DNA of 64,000 bases from JAEUPI01 sp046348365 (lineage in GTDB: Bacteria > Pseudomonadota > Gammaproteobacteria > Burkholderiales > Burkholderiaceae_C): NCBI GenBank assembly GCA_046348365.1, contig JAXMEL010000004.1, positions 62,001-126,000 on the forward strand, written 5' to 3'. Position 1 is the first letter of the stretch; each line of letters begins with the position of its first letter. The notes beneath the pieces were generated by a model that was not told the origin of the DNA, did no database searches, and saw only the letters and a list, made by a program, of their open reading frames with translations. Below, in pieces: positions 40,471 through 52,518 of this stretch. A program made the position numbers and the translations under genes.

Positions 40471-41931
40471 TCACCAGCCGATGTCGAGCAGCAGCTGCAG
40501 CGTCAGGTCGCTGGGCGGCGACACGGCGATGGCCTGGTTGTCGCTGGCGAACGGCTCCATCAGCAGGTTCGGCGTGGCCAGCGTGTCGAAGTGCGACACC
40601 GACGAGCCGGGCTGGTTCGGGTTCGGCGTGAACATGAACAGCCGCTGCAGGTAGTCGGCCCCGGCGAGCTTGAGCGGGTTCTGGAACAGCACCGCGAGCG
40701 GCGCGATGCGGCCCTTGGGCGTCGCGCTGATCGCTGCCTTCAGCCGCGCACCGTCGTCCTTCGTGATCCGCGCCGAGGGGATCGTGATGCTCGCATCGGC
40801 GCCGGCCAGATTCAGCGGCGGCGAGCCGGCCGCGTTGTCGGCGACCAGCACCGCCTTGGCGCCGGCGAGCTGCGCGTTCTTGACCTTCACCGTGAAGGGG
40901 CAGCTGCCGCGGTCGATCAGCGCTACCTTGCCGGCAACGGCGGCGGCATTGGCCTTGTCCAGCGGCGTGCAGGCCAGCCCCGCGCCCGTGGCCTGGTCGA
41001 CCACGCGCGCCAGCGGTGCCGAGACCAGCGTGCGGCGGTCGATCGGCGGCCCGAACTCCGCCGGCCCCAGCAGCAGGAAATCGTTGATGCCGCCGCCGGC
41101 GATGAACAGGTCGGGCGTGCCGCGCTGAAGCACCCTGGGTGCATTGCGCGTCACCTCGCGGCCGTTCCACACCAGGTTGCGCGGCGTGATCGCCGACGTG
41201 GCGCGCTCTTGTGTCGTCATCTGGGCCCACGTCTTGCGCTGCTGCGGATCGAGCAGGTAGTAGTCCCAGATCGACGGGAACTGCAGGTCGGCGTAGTCGG
41301 GCCCGGGGAACTCCTCGCCGGTGGCGTCGTCGGTGAAGGTCTGGAAGCCGAGGCCGTGGCCGAACTCGTGCAGCACCGTGGTCAGCAGGTCGATGTCGTT
41401 GGCACCGGCCTTGCCGTCGAGGCCGAGGTAGAAGTTCAGGCCGGTCAGGCAGCCGGGCTTGCCGAGGTCGCCGTTGAAGAACGACACGATGTCGGCGCTG
41501 ACGAACGGGTCGGGGTTCGGCTCGAGCTTCACCGCCGCGAGCTTGTTGGCCAGCGCGCTCGGATACCAGGTGCCCGGCCGGCCGTTGGGGAAGTCGGAGA
41601 ACACGTTCCACGCGCCGGCCGCGCCGAGCACGCCGCCGGATGCCGAGCACGGCAGCGGCGCGAACGTGGCGAGGATGTCGATCGGCACGTCGGAGCGCAG
41701 GCGCCGGCCCCAGAAGTCGGCCGCGTAGGCGAACACGATCTGACGTTGTTCGCCGACCGTGGTGCCGGGGTTGCCGCCGACCGGCGCCACCGGCGTCGGA
41801 TCGTTGAAGCCGACGCCGGGGTCGTCGATGTTGATCACGTTGAGGGTCGCTGCTTGCGCAGCGGCCGCGGCGAAGGCGATGCAGGTGGTGGCCAGCGCGT
41901 GCCGCGCGCGGCGCAGGAGATCACTGCTCAT
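40471..41931 (-). CDS. Secreted HExxH metalloprotease with PA domain
   Basis: A 486-residue exported protein. The signal peptide ALATTCIAFAAAAAQA precedes ATLNVINIDDPGVGFND. LTTVLHEFGHGLGFQTF (about residues 189-205) is a zinc HExxHxxGxxH-like site of metzincin type with Gly-Phe after the second His. Residues about 325-400 are a PA domain (GKVALIDRGSCPFTVKVKNA; AKAVLVADNAAGSPP). The C-terminal end has an SPPSDLTLQLLLDIGW motif common in surface proteases. Its start overlaps the end of the upstream exported gene by 11 nt. Confidence 0.85.
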   Translation of the reverse strand: MSSDLLRRARHALATTCIAFAAAAAQAATLNVINIDDPGVGFNDPTPVAPVGGNPGTTVGEQRQIVFAYAADFWGRRLRSDVPIDILATFAPLPCSASGGVLGAAGAWNVFSDFPNGRPGTWYPSALANKLAAVKLEPNPDPFVSADIVSFFNGDLGKPGCLTGLNFYLGLDGKAGANDIDLLTTVLHEFGHGLGFQTFTDDATGEEFPGPDYADLQFPSIWDYYLLDPQQRKTWAQMTTQERATSAITPRNLVWNGREVTRNAPRVLQRGTPDLFIAGGGINDFLLLGPAEFGPPIDRRTLVSAPLARVVDQATGAGLACTPLDKANAAAVAGKVALIDRGSCPFTVKVKNAQLAGAKAVLVADNAAGSPPLNLAGADASITIPSARITKDDGARLKAAISATPKGRIAPLAVLFQNPLKLAGADYLQRLFMFTPNPNQPGSSVSHFDTLATPNLLMEPFASDNQAIAVSPPSDLTLQLLLDIGW

Positions 41932-42373
41932 TGGTGCCTCCCTGCAGGTTGCGGCCCAGCGCCTGCGAGACGGCGGACTCGCCGGTCACGCACTGGCTGG
42001 TGAAGCGGCCGTCGGCGCCGCGCTGCACGACCGTGAACGACAGCCGGCTCGCATCGACGCGGTGGCCCTTCGCGCCGAGCTGGGCCGCGAACGGGCGCGA
42101 CTGCAGCAGCGGCGCCACCGGGTGCGACTGCAGCAGCGAGCGGGTCGGGTGCTCGCTCGCCGCAGCGGTGCGTGCGCCGCTCTGCGCCGCGGCGGCGGCA
42201 GCGGCAGCGGCGACTTCGTCGTGCTCGGGCATGCGTGCGCGCTTGGTGTCGGGATCGATCACGATGCGCTGGGCCCGCGGGCCGTTGTCGGCGCCGGCCA
42301 CAGGCGCCGCCAGCACGGCAGCGGCGCCGATCAACGGCGCGACCCAGGCGGTGCGCATGTTTCTGCGTGTCAT
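41921..42373 (-). CDS. Small exported protein upstream of the metalloprotease
   Basis: A 150-residue protein with a signal peptide (WVAPLIGAAAVLAAPVAGA-D). The middle has an Ala run and the C-terminal part is a small beta domain (RLSFTVVQRGADGRFTSQCV, ESAVSQALGR). I recognise no family. Overlap of its stop with the metalloprotease start suggests a chaperone, inhibitor or partner of that protease. Confidence 0.7.
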   Translation of the reverse strand: MTRRNMRTAWVAPLIGAAAVLAAPVAGADNGPRAQRIVIDPDTKRARMPEHDEVAAAAAAAAAQSGARTAAASEHPTRSLLQSHPVAPLLQSRPFAAQLGAKGHRVDASRLSFTVVQRGADGRFTSQCVTGESAVSQALGRNLQGGTNEQ

Positions 42374-42542
42374 GCTCTTCCTCCTCGCGGACGAATCGAT
42401 CCGCAGTGATGGGAGAGCACAGACTAGATCGGCCGGATGCGCGCCGATATCGGATCGACCCTATGCGGCCGGGCGGGGATGCCCCCTAGAAATCCGAGCG
42501 GCAGAGCCGGGTAGGTCCCGATGTCGGCCGCGCCTGCGGCCG

Positions 42543-43763
42543 CTATGCGAGCGCCGTCGACAGGTACTGCACGCTGACCGACCCGCCGGGCACGGAGCCG
42601 AGTTGAACGTCGCGCAGCGCGTCCAGCCCGAATCGCGCGTCGTTGAGCAGGTACTCGATCTCGATCTGGCTCGTGGCGCGCTGCACCTCGATCGCGATGA
42701 CGGGACTGCTGAAATCGGCCAGCCGGGCGCTCGAGTCCCGGCTGCCCACCGCGGCCGTGAGGTCATCGAGGGCGACCGTGCCCGAACCCGTCATGCGCAG
42801 CGGCACCAGCGGCAGCGTGAGCCGCGCCGTCGTGCCGGCCGGCAGCGTGAGGCGCAGCGCCCCTTGGGCGCTGATCGACGTGTCGTACATCGTGCGCAGC
42901 CACGGCGTGCCGAGCCGCCCGATGGTCGCCGACGCGCCAGGCGGCAGTTGCAGCGGCACGCCGGCCGGCTGGGCATACGGTATGTCGTCGTACCACGGCT
43001 CGACGCTGTTGTCGCCGACGCTGGTATAGATGTCGGCCACCCAGGGTTGGTAGCAGCCCTGACCGGCGGCCAGCTCGGGCGTGAGGCCGCGCAGTTCAGA
43101 TGCCCAGGTCGGCACAGCTCGCCCAACCAACGGCTCGAGTATGAGTTTGGGGTTTGATGCGAGTTCGTCGACACCCGCCGGCAGGCCCGCGGCGTTGAGG
43201 TAATACACCTCCAGATCCGGGTCGTACATCTCCCAACGACCGTCGACGCGCAGCTCCGGCACGACATGGCCTTGGAGTCCCCAGACGCGCGCTTCGTATC
43301 CGGCCGTCCGCGCCAGATCGGCGTAGACCGAAGCCACGTCGTCGCAGTAGCCGAAGCCTACCGAGTTGAGGAAGATGACCGGCGAATGGGCCCACTGCTG
43401 CTCCGTCAGCGGATCGGCATACCAGCGATTGCGCACCAGGAAGCGCCACAGCCCCAGCGCGAAGGCGCGCTGCGGATGCAGGCCGACGCCGGTGGGGATG
43501 TCAGCGGCGGCCTCTCGCAGCAGGTCGGCATTCGTCCGGACCAGCGGCTTGCCGTTGATCGAGAGCGCCGACTCGATCGCCGTGCCGCGCGAGTTCGTGA
43601 TGCGCACCGAACGGCCCGAAGCGGCACCGCCGCCATCGCCACCGCCGCCGCAGCCGGCAAGGCCGAACAGGCCAGGCAGCGGGGCCAGCGCGGTGCCCGC
43701 CAGCAGCCGGCGCCGCCCGATCAGACCCGGCCGGACCGCGGCCGTCAGGGCGTCTCGTGCCAT
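42543..43763 (-). CDS. Lipoprotein with transglutaminase-like domain
   Basis: A 406-residue exported protein with a hydrophobic signal and a lipobox-like LFGLAGCGGGG. A Gly-rich linker follows. Residues about 130-210 hold a transglutaminase-type Cys-His-Asp arrangement: VGFGYCDDVASVYADLARTA, then GYEARVWGLQGHVVPEL, then GRWEMYDPDLEVYYL. The C-terminal part is beta-rich. Such proteins cleave or remodel peptides at the cell surface. An RR motif before the signal also allows Tat export. Confidence 0.8.
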   Translation of the reverse strand: MARDALTAAVRPGLIGRRRLLAGTALAPLPGLFGLAGCGGGGDGGGAASGRSVRITNSRGTAIESALSINGKPLVRTNADLLREAAADIPTGVGLHPQRAFALGLWRFLVRNRWYADPLTEQQWAHSPVIFLNSVGFGYCDDVASVYADLARTAGYEARVWGLQGHVVPELRVDGRWEMYDPDLEVYYLNAAGLPAGVDELASNPKLILEPLVGRAVPTWASELRGLTPELAAGQGCYQPWVADIYTSVGDNSVEPWYDDIPYAQPAGVPLQLPPGASATIGRLGTPWLRTMYDTSISAQGALRLTLPAGTTARLTLPLVPLRMTGSGTVALDDLTAAVGSRDSSARLADFSSPVIAIEVQRATSQIEIEYLLNDARFGLDALRDVQLGSVPGGSVSVQYLSTALA

Positions 43764-43897
43764 GCCATGGACCCATCGATGCCGGGCATACCGGCTGAAT
43801 ACGCGGTTATGCGCATGTCGGCGACCATACGCGTCGCCCGCTCACTGCGCAATCCCGGGGTCGCGCACCCTCGTGCAGCGCGACGTACACGCCCGCA

Positions 43898-46678
<2,781 letters not shown>

Positions 46679-46773
46679 GGCGTCACGCCCTGTCGAGTGA
46701 TTCGGGCCATTCTGGCAGCGCCGCACGAAGCCGCGCCGCCGGCGCACGCGTACCCGAGATCGCGATCAGGTTT

Positions 46774-46790
46774 CGGCGCCGAAGGCGCCG
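46774..46790 (-). terminator. GC hairpin after serA
   Basis: CGGCGCC and GGCGCCG form a 7-bp stem across a 3-nt spacer, giving a stable C(TTCG)G-type loop in the minus-strand transcript, 8 nt past the serA stop. There is no clear T-run after it, so termination strength is uncertain. Confidence 0.45.
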
Positions 46791-46797
46791 CGGCAGC

Positions 46798-47973
46798 TCA
46801 GGCGTGAGCCGGCAGGTAGCGCACGGCCAGCACGCCCGCGATCGCCGCCAGCTCGGCGAGCACGCCCGGGGCCACCGCGCTGTCGACGTCGACGATGGTG
46901 TAGGCCATCTCGCCGCGCGACTTGTTGACCATGTTGTGGATGTTGAGCCCGCCGCGCGCCATCGCGGTGGACATCTGACCCAGCATGTTGGGCACGTTGG
47001 CGTTGGCGATCGCGACGCGGAAGCCCGACTCGCGCGGCATCGACACGTTGGGGAAGTTCACCGCGTTGACCACGTTGCCGTGCTCGAGGTATTCGCGCAG
47101 CTGGTCGACGACCATGACGGCGCAGTTCTCCTCCGCCTCGCGCGTGCTGGCGCCCAGATGCGGCAGCGCGATCACGCCGGCCTTGCCGTGCAGCGCGGCC
47201 GACGGGAAGTCGCACACGTAGTGGCCGAGCTTCCTGGCCGCCAGCGCGTCGAGCACGGCGGCGTCGGCAACGACGCCTTCGCGCGAGAAGTTGAGCAGCA
47301 CCGCGCCGGCGCGCATCAGGCCGATGTTGGCCTCGCTGACGAGCCCGCGCGTGGCCGGCAGCAGCGGCACGTGCAGCGTCACGAACTGCGCGCTGCGCAG
47401 CACCTCGTTGACGCTGGCCGCGCGCTTCACCTGCGACGGCAGGCTCCACGCCGCATCGACCGTGATCTCGGGGTCGAAGCCGAGCACCTGCATGCCGAGC
47501 TTGATGGCCGCGTCGGCCACCAGGCAGCCGATCTTGCCGAGGCCCACGACGCCGAGCGTCTGCCCGGCCAGCTCGTAGCCGGCGAAGGCCTTCTTGCCGT
47601 CTTCGACGAGCTTGTCCAGATCCGGCGACGTCGCCTCGAGCCCGGCGACGAACTGCATCGCCGGCGCGAGGTTGCGCGCCGCCATCAGCATGCCCGCGAG
47701 CACCAGCTCCTTCACCGCGTTGGCGTTGGCGCCCGGCGCGTTGAACACCGGCACGCCGCGCTGGCTCATCTGCGGCACCGGGATGTTGTTGGTTCCGGCG
47801 CCGGCCCGCGCGATCGCGCGCACGCTCGGCGGGATCGTCATCGCATGCATGTCGGCCGAGCGCACCAGGATCGCCACCGGATCCGTCACGTCCTTGCCGG
47901 CGCGGTACAGCTCGGCGGGCAGGCGCGACAGGCCGCTGGCGGAGATCTGGTTCAGGACGAGGATCGGGTGCAT
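46798..47973 (-). CDS. serA: D-3-phosphoglycerate dehydrogenase
   Basis: A 391-residue NAD-dependent dehydrogenase that starts serine synthesis. The nucleotide-binding loop is LGVVGLGKIGCLVADAAI. The catalytic region holds HVPLLPATRGLVSEANIGLM, then NFSREGVVADAAVLDALAAR, and PHLGASTREAEENCAVM with the catalytic His. The C-terminal 75 residues are an ACT domain (RVAIANANVPNMLGQMSTAM) for serine feedback. AGGAG lies before the ATG at 47973. It is followed by about 300 nt without a gene, then serC on the same strand. Confidence 0.94.
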   Translation of the reverse strand: MHPILVLNQISASGLSRLPAELYRAGKDVTDPVAILVRSADMHAMTIPPSVRAIARAGAGTNNIPVPQMSQRGVPVFNAPGANANAVKELVLAGMLMAARNLAPAMQFVAGLEATSPDLDKLVEDGKKAFAGYELAGQTLGVVGLGKIGCLVADAAIKLGMQVLGFDPEITVDAAWSLPSQVKRAASVNEVLRSAQFVTLHVPLLPATRGLVSEANIGLMRAGAVLLNFSREGVVADAAVLDALAARKLGHYVCDFPSAALHGKAGVIALPHLGASTREAEENCAVMVVDQLREYLEHGNVVNAVNFPNVSMPRESGFRVAIANANVPNMLGQMSTAMARGGLNIHNMVNKSRGEMAYTIVDVDSAVAPGVLAELAAIAGVLAVRYLPAHA

Positions 47974-48272
47974 TCGGTTCTCCTGTTCATTCGTCTTTGC
48001 TTGTCGCTGCCTGCGACGACCTGCGCGGCAGGCCGCCGGCGGCGCCCGCGTGCTCCCGGCCCACGCTCGCGGGCGACGACCGAGCGGTGCCGCGTACGCC
48101 TCATCAACACCGCCCGTGCCGCACCGTCATCGGGGCGACCGCGACTGGGGCCTCCGCCCGCGGGCACCACCACCGGCCTGCAGCATCACCGCCGCATGCC
48201 AGGGCGCGTGCCGCAGTGGTGCCCCGCCCGATCCCTCGCATGTGGACCATCGCAAACCGCCATCGAACCGAC

Positions 48273-49355
48273 TCAACCGTTCTTGGCCTCGAATTCCTTC
48301 ATGTACGCCACCAGCGCCTGCACGCCCTCGATCGGCATTGCGTTGTAGATCGACGCGCGCATGCCGCCCACCGAGCGGTGGCCCTTGAGCTGCACCATGC
48401 TGCGCGCCTGCGCGCCTTTCAGGAACGCTTCGTCGAGCGCTTCGTCCTTCAGCTTGAACGGCACGTTCATCAGCGAGCGGTCGGCCTTGGCCACCGGGCA
48501 CTTGTAGAACGCGGTGGTGTCGAGGTAGTCGTAGAGCAGCGCGGCCTTGCGGCGGTTGTGCGCTTCCATCGCGGCGAGGCCGCCCTGGCCCTCGATCCAG
48601 TGCAGCACCAGCCCGGCGATGTAGATCGCATAGGTGGGCGGCGTGTTGTACATCGAGTCGTTGTCGGCCACGAGCTTGTAGTCGAACGCCGACGGGCAGG
48701 CCGGCAGCGCCTGGCCGATGAGATCGTCGCGCACGATCACGATCGTCAGCCCCGACGGGCCGATGTTCTTCTGTGCGCCACCGTAGATCAGCCCGAACTT
48801 GGCCACGTCGACCGGCCGCGACAGGATGTCGCTGCTCATGTCGGCCACCAGCGGCACGCTGCCCACGTCGGGCGTCCAGTGGTACTGCACGCCGCCGATC
48901 GTTTCGTTGGAGCAGATGTGCACGTAGGCCGCGCCGGGGTCGAGCTTCCAGCTCTCGCGCGCGGGGATGCGGGTGTAGCCGCTGTCCTTCGCGCTGGCGG
49001 CGACGTTCACGGCGCAGTACTTCTGCGCCTCCTTGAGCGACTTCTTGCTCCACTCGCCGGTGTCGACGTAGTCGGCACCCTTGCGGCCGCGCAGCAGGTT
49101 CATCGGCACGATCGCGTTCTCGCCGATCGCGCCGCCCTGCATGAACAGCACCTTGTAGTTCGCCGGCACGGCCAGCAGCTTGCGCAGCAGCGCCTCGGCC
49201 TCGGCGTGGATCGAGATGAACTCCTTGCCGCGGTGGCTCATCTCCATCACCGACATGCCGGAGCCGTGCCAGTCGAGCATTTCCTCGGCGGCGCGGCGCA
49301 GCGCCGGCTCGGGTAGCGCGGCAGGGCCGGCAGAGAAGTTGAAGACGCGTGTCAT
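48273..49355 (-). CDS. serC: Phosphoserine aminotransferase
   Basis: A 360-residue PLP enzyme, second step of serine synthesis: VFNFSAGPAALPEPALRRAA start, MEMSHRGKEFISIHAEAEAL, VLFMQGGAIGENAIVPMNLL, and the PLP lysine in YGGAQKNIGPSGLTIV. RGMRASIYNA-like end GGMRASIYNAMPIEGVQALV is conserved. The upstream serA and this gene form the serine pathway cluster on one strand. Length is normal. Confidence 0.95.
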   Translation of the reverse strand: MTRVFNFSAGPAALPEPALRRAAEEMLDWHGSGMSVMEMSHRGKEFISIHAEAEALLRKLLAVPANYKVLFMQGGAIGENAIVPMNLLRGRKGADYVDTGEWSKKSLKEAQKYCAVNVAASAKDSGYTRIPARESWKLDPGAAYVHICSNETIGGVQYHWTPDVGSVPLVADMSSDILSRPVDVAKFGLIYGGAQKNIGPSGLTIVIVRDDLIGQALPACPSAFDYKLVADNDSMYNTPPTYAIYIAGLVLHWIEGQGGLAAMEAHNRRKAALLYDYLDTTAFYKCPVAKADRSLMNVPFKLKDEALDEAFLKGAQARSMVQLKGHRSVGGMRASIYNAMPIEGVQALVAYMKEFEAKNG

Positions 49356-49432
49356 CGCAATGTCCTTCGGGTCGTGAGGGCGGTGGCGGGTGCCGAAAGA
49401 CGGCAAGAATACCGGAGCCCAGGAGCCCCGCC

Positions 49433-50608
49433 ATGACCCTCTTCAACCTGCCGCCGCGCGCCGAGTACTTCGGGCCCGAGCACCAGGCTCTGCGCGACAC
49501 CGTGCGCCGTTTCGTCGACGCCGAGATCGCGCCGCACGCGCATGCGTGGGACGAGGCCGGCACCTTCCCGCGCGAGCTGTACCGCAAGGCGGCCGCGGTG
49601 GGGCTCACCGGCATCGGCTACCCCGAGCACCTGGGCGGCACGCCGGCGGACCTGTTCATGACGCTGGCCGCGGCCGAGGAGGTCGCGCGCGCCGGCTGCG
49701 GCGGCGTGCAGGCGAGCCTGGGCTCGCACGGCATCGCGCTGCCGCCGATCGTCGCGCACGGCAGCGCGGCGCTGCAGCAGCGCGTGGTGCCGCCGGTGCT
49801 GGCCGGCGAGAAGATCGCGGCGCTGTGCATCACCGAGCCCGGCGGCGGCTCCGACGTGGCGGCGCTGAAGACCACCGCGGTGCGCGACGGCGACCACTAC
49901 ATGGTCAACGGCGAGAAGACCTTCATCACCTCGGGCATGCGGGCCGACTTTCTCACCGTGGCCGTGCGCACCGACCCGGCCAACAAGGGGCCCGGCGGCG
50001 TGTCGCTGCTGGTGATCGACGGCGACACGCCGGGCCTGCAGCGCACCGAGCTGAAGAAGATGGGTTGGTGGTGCAGCGACACCGCGCACCTGCGCTTCGA
50101 CGGCTGCCGCGTGCCGGTGGCCAACCGGGTGGGCGCCGAGGGCGAGGGCTTTCGCGCCATCATGCACAACTTCAACGGCGAGCGGCTGATGATGGCCGCC
50201 ATGGCCTGCAGCTACGCCGAGGCCTGCGCCGAGGAGGCGCTCGCCTGGGCGCGCGAGCGCAAGACCTTCGGCGCGCTGCTCTCCGAGCGGCAGGTAATCC
50301 GCCACAAGATCGTCGACATGGTGGCGCGCATCGAGGCCGCGCGCGCCGTGGTCTACGACCTCGCGTATCGCCTCGAGCACCGCCTCGGCGACGCCAAGGA
50401 TCTCGTCGCGCGCGCCTGCATGGCCAAGGTGCTGGCCACGCAGGCGATGCAGTTCTGCGCCGACCAGGCGGTGCAGATCCTCGGCGGCATGGGTTTCATG
50501 CGCGGCACCAAGAGCGAGCGCCTGTACCGCGAGGTGAAGGTGATGATGATCGGCGGCGGCTCCGAGGAGATCATGAAGGACCTGGCGGCGCGGCAACTCG
50601 GCATCTGA
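49433..50608 (+). CDS. Acyl-CoA dehydrogenase
   Basis: A 391-residue FAD enzyme. Landmarks are ALCITEPGGGSDVAALKTTA, YMVNGEKTFITSGMRADFLT, GAEGEGFRAIMHNFNGERLM, and AVQILGGMGFMRGTKSERLY. The usual catalytic Glu position near the C-terminus is covered by GGSEEIMKD. The ATG at 49433 has AGGAG upstream. It is divergent from serC and convergent with the YeeE/YedE genes. Confidence 0.94.
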   Translation: MTLFNLPPRAEYFGPEHQALRDTVRRFVDAEIAPHAHAWDEAGTFPRELYRKAAAVGLTGIGYPEHLGGTPADLFMTLAAAEEVARAGCGGVQASLGSHGIALPPIVAHGSAALQQRVVPPVLAGEKIAALCITEPGGGSDVAALKTTAVRDGDHYMVNGEKTFITSGMRADFLTVAVRTDPANKGPGGVSLLVIDGDTPGLQRTELKKMGWWCSDTAHLRFDGCRVPVANRVGAEGEGFRAIMHNFNGERLMMAAMACSYAEACAEEALAWARERKTFGALLSERQVIRHKIVDMVARIEAARAVVYDLAYRLEHRLGDAKDLVARACMAKVLATQAMQFCADQAVQILGGMGFMRGTKSERLYREVKVMMIGGGSEEIMKDLAARQLGI

Positions 50609-50629
50609 CGGCCGGCGCCGGCGCGCCGG

Positions 50630-51937
50630 TCAGCCGCAGCCGCCGCCCGACTTGTCGCGCTTGAGCTGCAGCACGATGCGCGGCTGGAACGCGAGCTTCT
50701 CGTGGTGCATCGGGTTGGGCGCGCACGACTTGTAGCGGTCGCCCAGCGCCACCGGGAAGGCGTAGCGCAGCTGGTCGGCCCCGGCCGTCGGCAACGGCTG
50801 CAGCGCAGGCGTGTCGTCGGCGCCGAAGGTGGCGATCCAGCGGTTGATGCCGCCGTCGAGCACGTAGACGTTCTGCACGCGCGACGCGACGAGCAGCTTC
50901 CACGCCTTGACGGCCGCGGCCTCGTCGTTGCCGATCGTGATGAACACCGTGTTGGCCGGCGGTTCGGTGAGCAGGCTGGGGATGATCGATTCCAATTGGT
51001 CCAGCGGCACGTTCACCGCGTCGGCCAGGTGGTAGAGGTTGAAGTCCGCCTCGGGCCGCACGTCGAGGTAGATCGGCTTGATCGCCTGCTGGTAGCGCGC
51101 CTTGAACGCCTCGGCCGGCGTGGTGAACGCGAGGCGCTTGGCCAGCATCTCGTCGGCGCTGTACGTGTGCATCACGGTCTGCGCCTTGCCGTCGGCCTGC
51201 TTGACCGTCTCGCTGCGCGTGAAGCTCAGGCGCTGGTAGCGGTCGTCGAACGTCGGGCTGCCGATCACCACCACCGCCACCGCGCCGGCCACCAGCGCCG
51301 CGGCGCCGGCCTTGCGCAGCACCGGCTCGCGCCGCAAGTCCTTGCCGCCCACGTGCTGCTCGAGTTGCTCTGCGCCCCAGAACATGACGAGCGCGATCAG
51401 CACGATGGCCAGCACGACCACCGGCGCCGGCACGCCGAACACCTGGTCGAGCGTCAGGCGGCCGTGGTAGCCGGCGTTGTTGTACCAACGGTCGAACGAG
51501 GCCTCGCTCTCGCCGAACAGGAACGCGCCGACGAACCCGCCGAGCATGAACAGCATGCCGTCGATGCGGCCGGTGGAAGCGGACGCCAGCGACGTGGTCG
51601 GGCAGAAGCCGCCGATGATGAAGCCCACGCCCATGATCAACCCGCCGACGATGCCCGAGCCGAGGTAGGTGGGGTTGACCCAGACGTGGCTGAAGTCGAT
51701 GACGCCGAGGCCCACCGCGCCGAACAGCAACGTCGCCGCCACCGCGATGGCGGTGAACATCACCTTCAGCACGGTGAATTCCTCGAGGTAGAACTGCGCG
51801 GCGAGCTTGCGCGAGTCACCGAAGCCGGCCGATTCGAGCGTGTAGCCGAACGCGAAGCCGACACATCCGAAGACGACATAGGTCCACGGATTCGCGGCGC
51901 TGACGGTGGTCAGCGCGTCGAGCGGGAAGTTCGTCAT
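50630..51937 (-). CDS. YeeE/YedE permease fused to rhodanese-like domain
   Basis: A 435-residue membrane protein. The first 235 residues are a YeeE/YedE half (WTYVVFGCVGFAFGYTLESA, GGFCPTTSLASASTGRIDGM), with the Cys motif seen in TsuA thiosulfate transporters. Residues about 295-385 are a rhodanese-like domain (KPIYLDVRPEADFNLYHLAD, AVNVPLD, VLDGGINRW). The active-site loop reads VFITIGNDEAAA with no Cys, so it is probably non-catalytic and binds sulfur carriers or metabolites. It ends CG. The start overlaps the preceding YeeE gene as ATGA. Confidence 0.85.
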   Translation of the reverse strand: MTNFPLDALTTVSAANPWTYVVFGCVGFAFGYTLESAGFGDSRKLAAQFYLEEFTVLKVMFTAIAVAATLLFGAVGLGVIDFSHVWVNPTYLGSGIVGGLIMGVGFIIGGFCPTTSLASASTGRIDGMLFMLGGFVGAFLFGESEASFDRWYNNAGYHGRLTLDQVFGVPAPVVVLAIVLIALVMFWGAEQLEQHVGGKDLRREPVLRKAGAAALVAGAVAVVVIGSPTFDDRYQRLSFTRSETVKQADGKAQTVMHTYSADEMLAKRLAFTTPAEAFKARYQQAIKPIYLDVRPEADFNLYHLADAVNVPLDQLESIIPSLLTEPPANTVFITIGNDEAAAVKAWKLLVASRVQNVYVLDGGINRWIATFGADDTPALQPLPTAGADQLRYAFPVALGDRYKSCAPNPMHHEKLAFQPRIVLQLKRDKSGGGCG

Positions 51938-52479
51938 AGCCACAGCTTCCTCACGAAGTAGGCCAGCAGATAGGCGCTCGCGAAGATCGCGAGCATGATC
52001 ACCCACGACCCCGCGGCGAGCGTTGCGCCGCCCGACAGCGCCTGCCCCGACGTGCAGCCGCGCGCCATGCGCGCGCCGTAGAGGAACACCATGCCGCCGA
52101 TGAACGACATCGCCCAGCGCGTGCGCAGCGAGATGTTGGGGCCCTTGGTGGTGGTGAATTTCAAACGGCCGTTGCGCGCGCCCGATGCGAAGCCGCCGAG
52201 CAGCGCGCCGAAGAACACCGGCACGATCCAGTCGTCGAGCGGGTTGCGCTCGCCGCCGGCCATCTTGAGCAGATAGGGCGTGCGGTCGACGTGCGCCGGC
52301 GCCACCAGGTCGACCAGCGCGGCGTCGATGCGGCTGGTGGCGCCCGACGAGCCGAGCCCGTTGCCGGTGAGCAGGAACGCGAGGAACAGCACCACGCCGA
52401 GCACGGCGCCGGCGAGATACGGATGCCAGTAGGCCTTCTCGGGCCGGTGTGCCAGCGAGCGGATCCACTGCATGGCCAT
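51934..52479 (-). CDS. YeeE/YedE family permease, other half
   Basis: A 181-residue protein with four TM segments (YLAGAVLGVVLFLAFLLTGN; VPVFFGALLGGFASGARNGR; SFIGGMVFLYGARMARGCTS; AGSWVIMLAIFASAYLLAYF). GARMARGCTSGQALSGG is the family Cys motif. It and the next gene together resemble a split TsuA-like thiosulfate importer. The ATG at 52479 is used; it follows the cytochrome gene by 39 nt. Confidence 0.88.
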   Translation of the reverse strand: MAMQWIRSLAHRPEKAYWHPYLAGAVLGVVLFLAFLLTGNGLGSSGATSRIDAALVDLVAPAHVDRTPYLLKMAGGERNPLDDWIVPVFFGALLGGFASGARNGRLKFTTTKGPNISLRTRWAMSFIGGMVFLYGARMARGCTSGQALSGGATLAAGSWVIMLAIFASAYLLAYFVRKLWL

Positions 52480-52518
52480 GTTGTTTCCTTCGGAGTCGGA
52501 TGGTTGGGTTGTCGGTGT

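Noticed and set aside
47974..48272. Possible gene between serA and serC
   Set aside because: About 300 nt with open frames on both strands, but none has a start signal or a recognisable product; it is best read as leader and spacer sequence.
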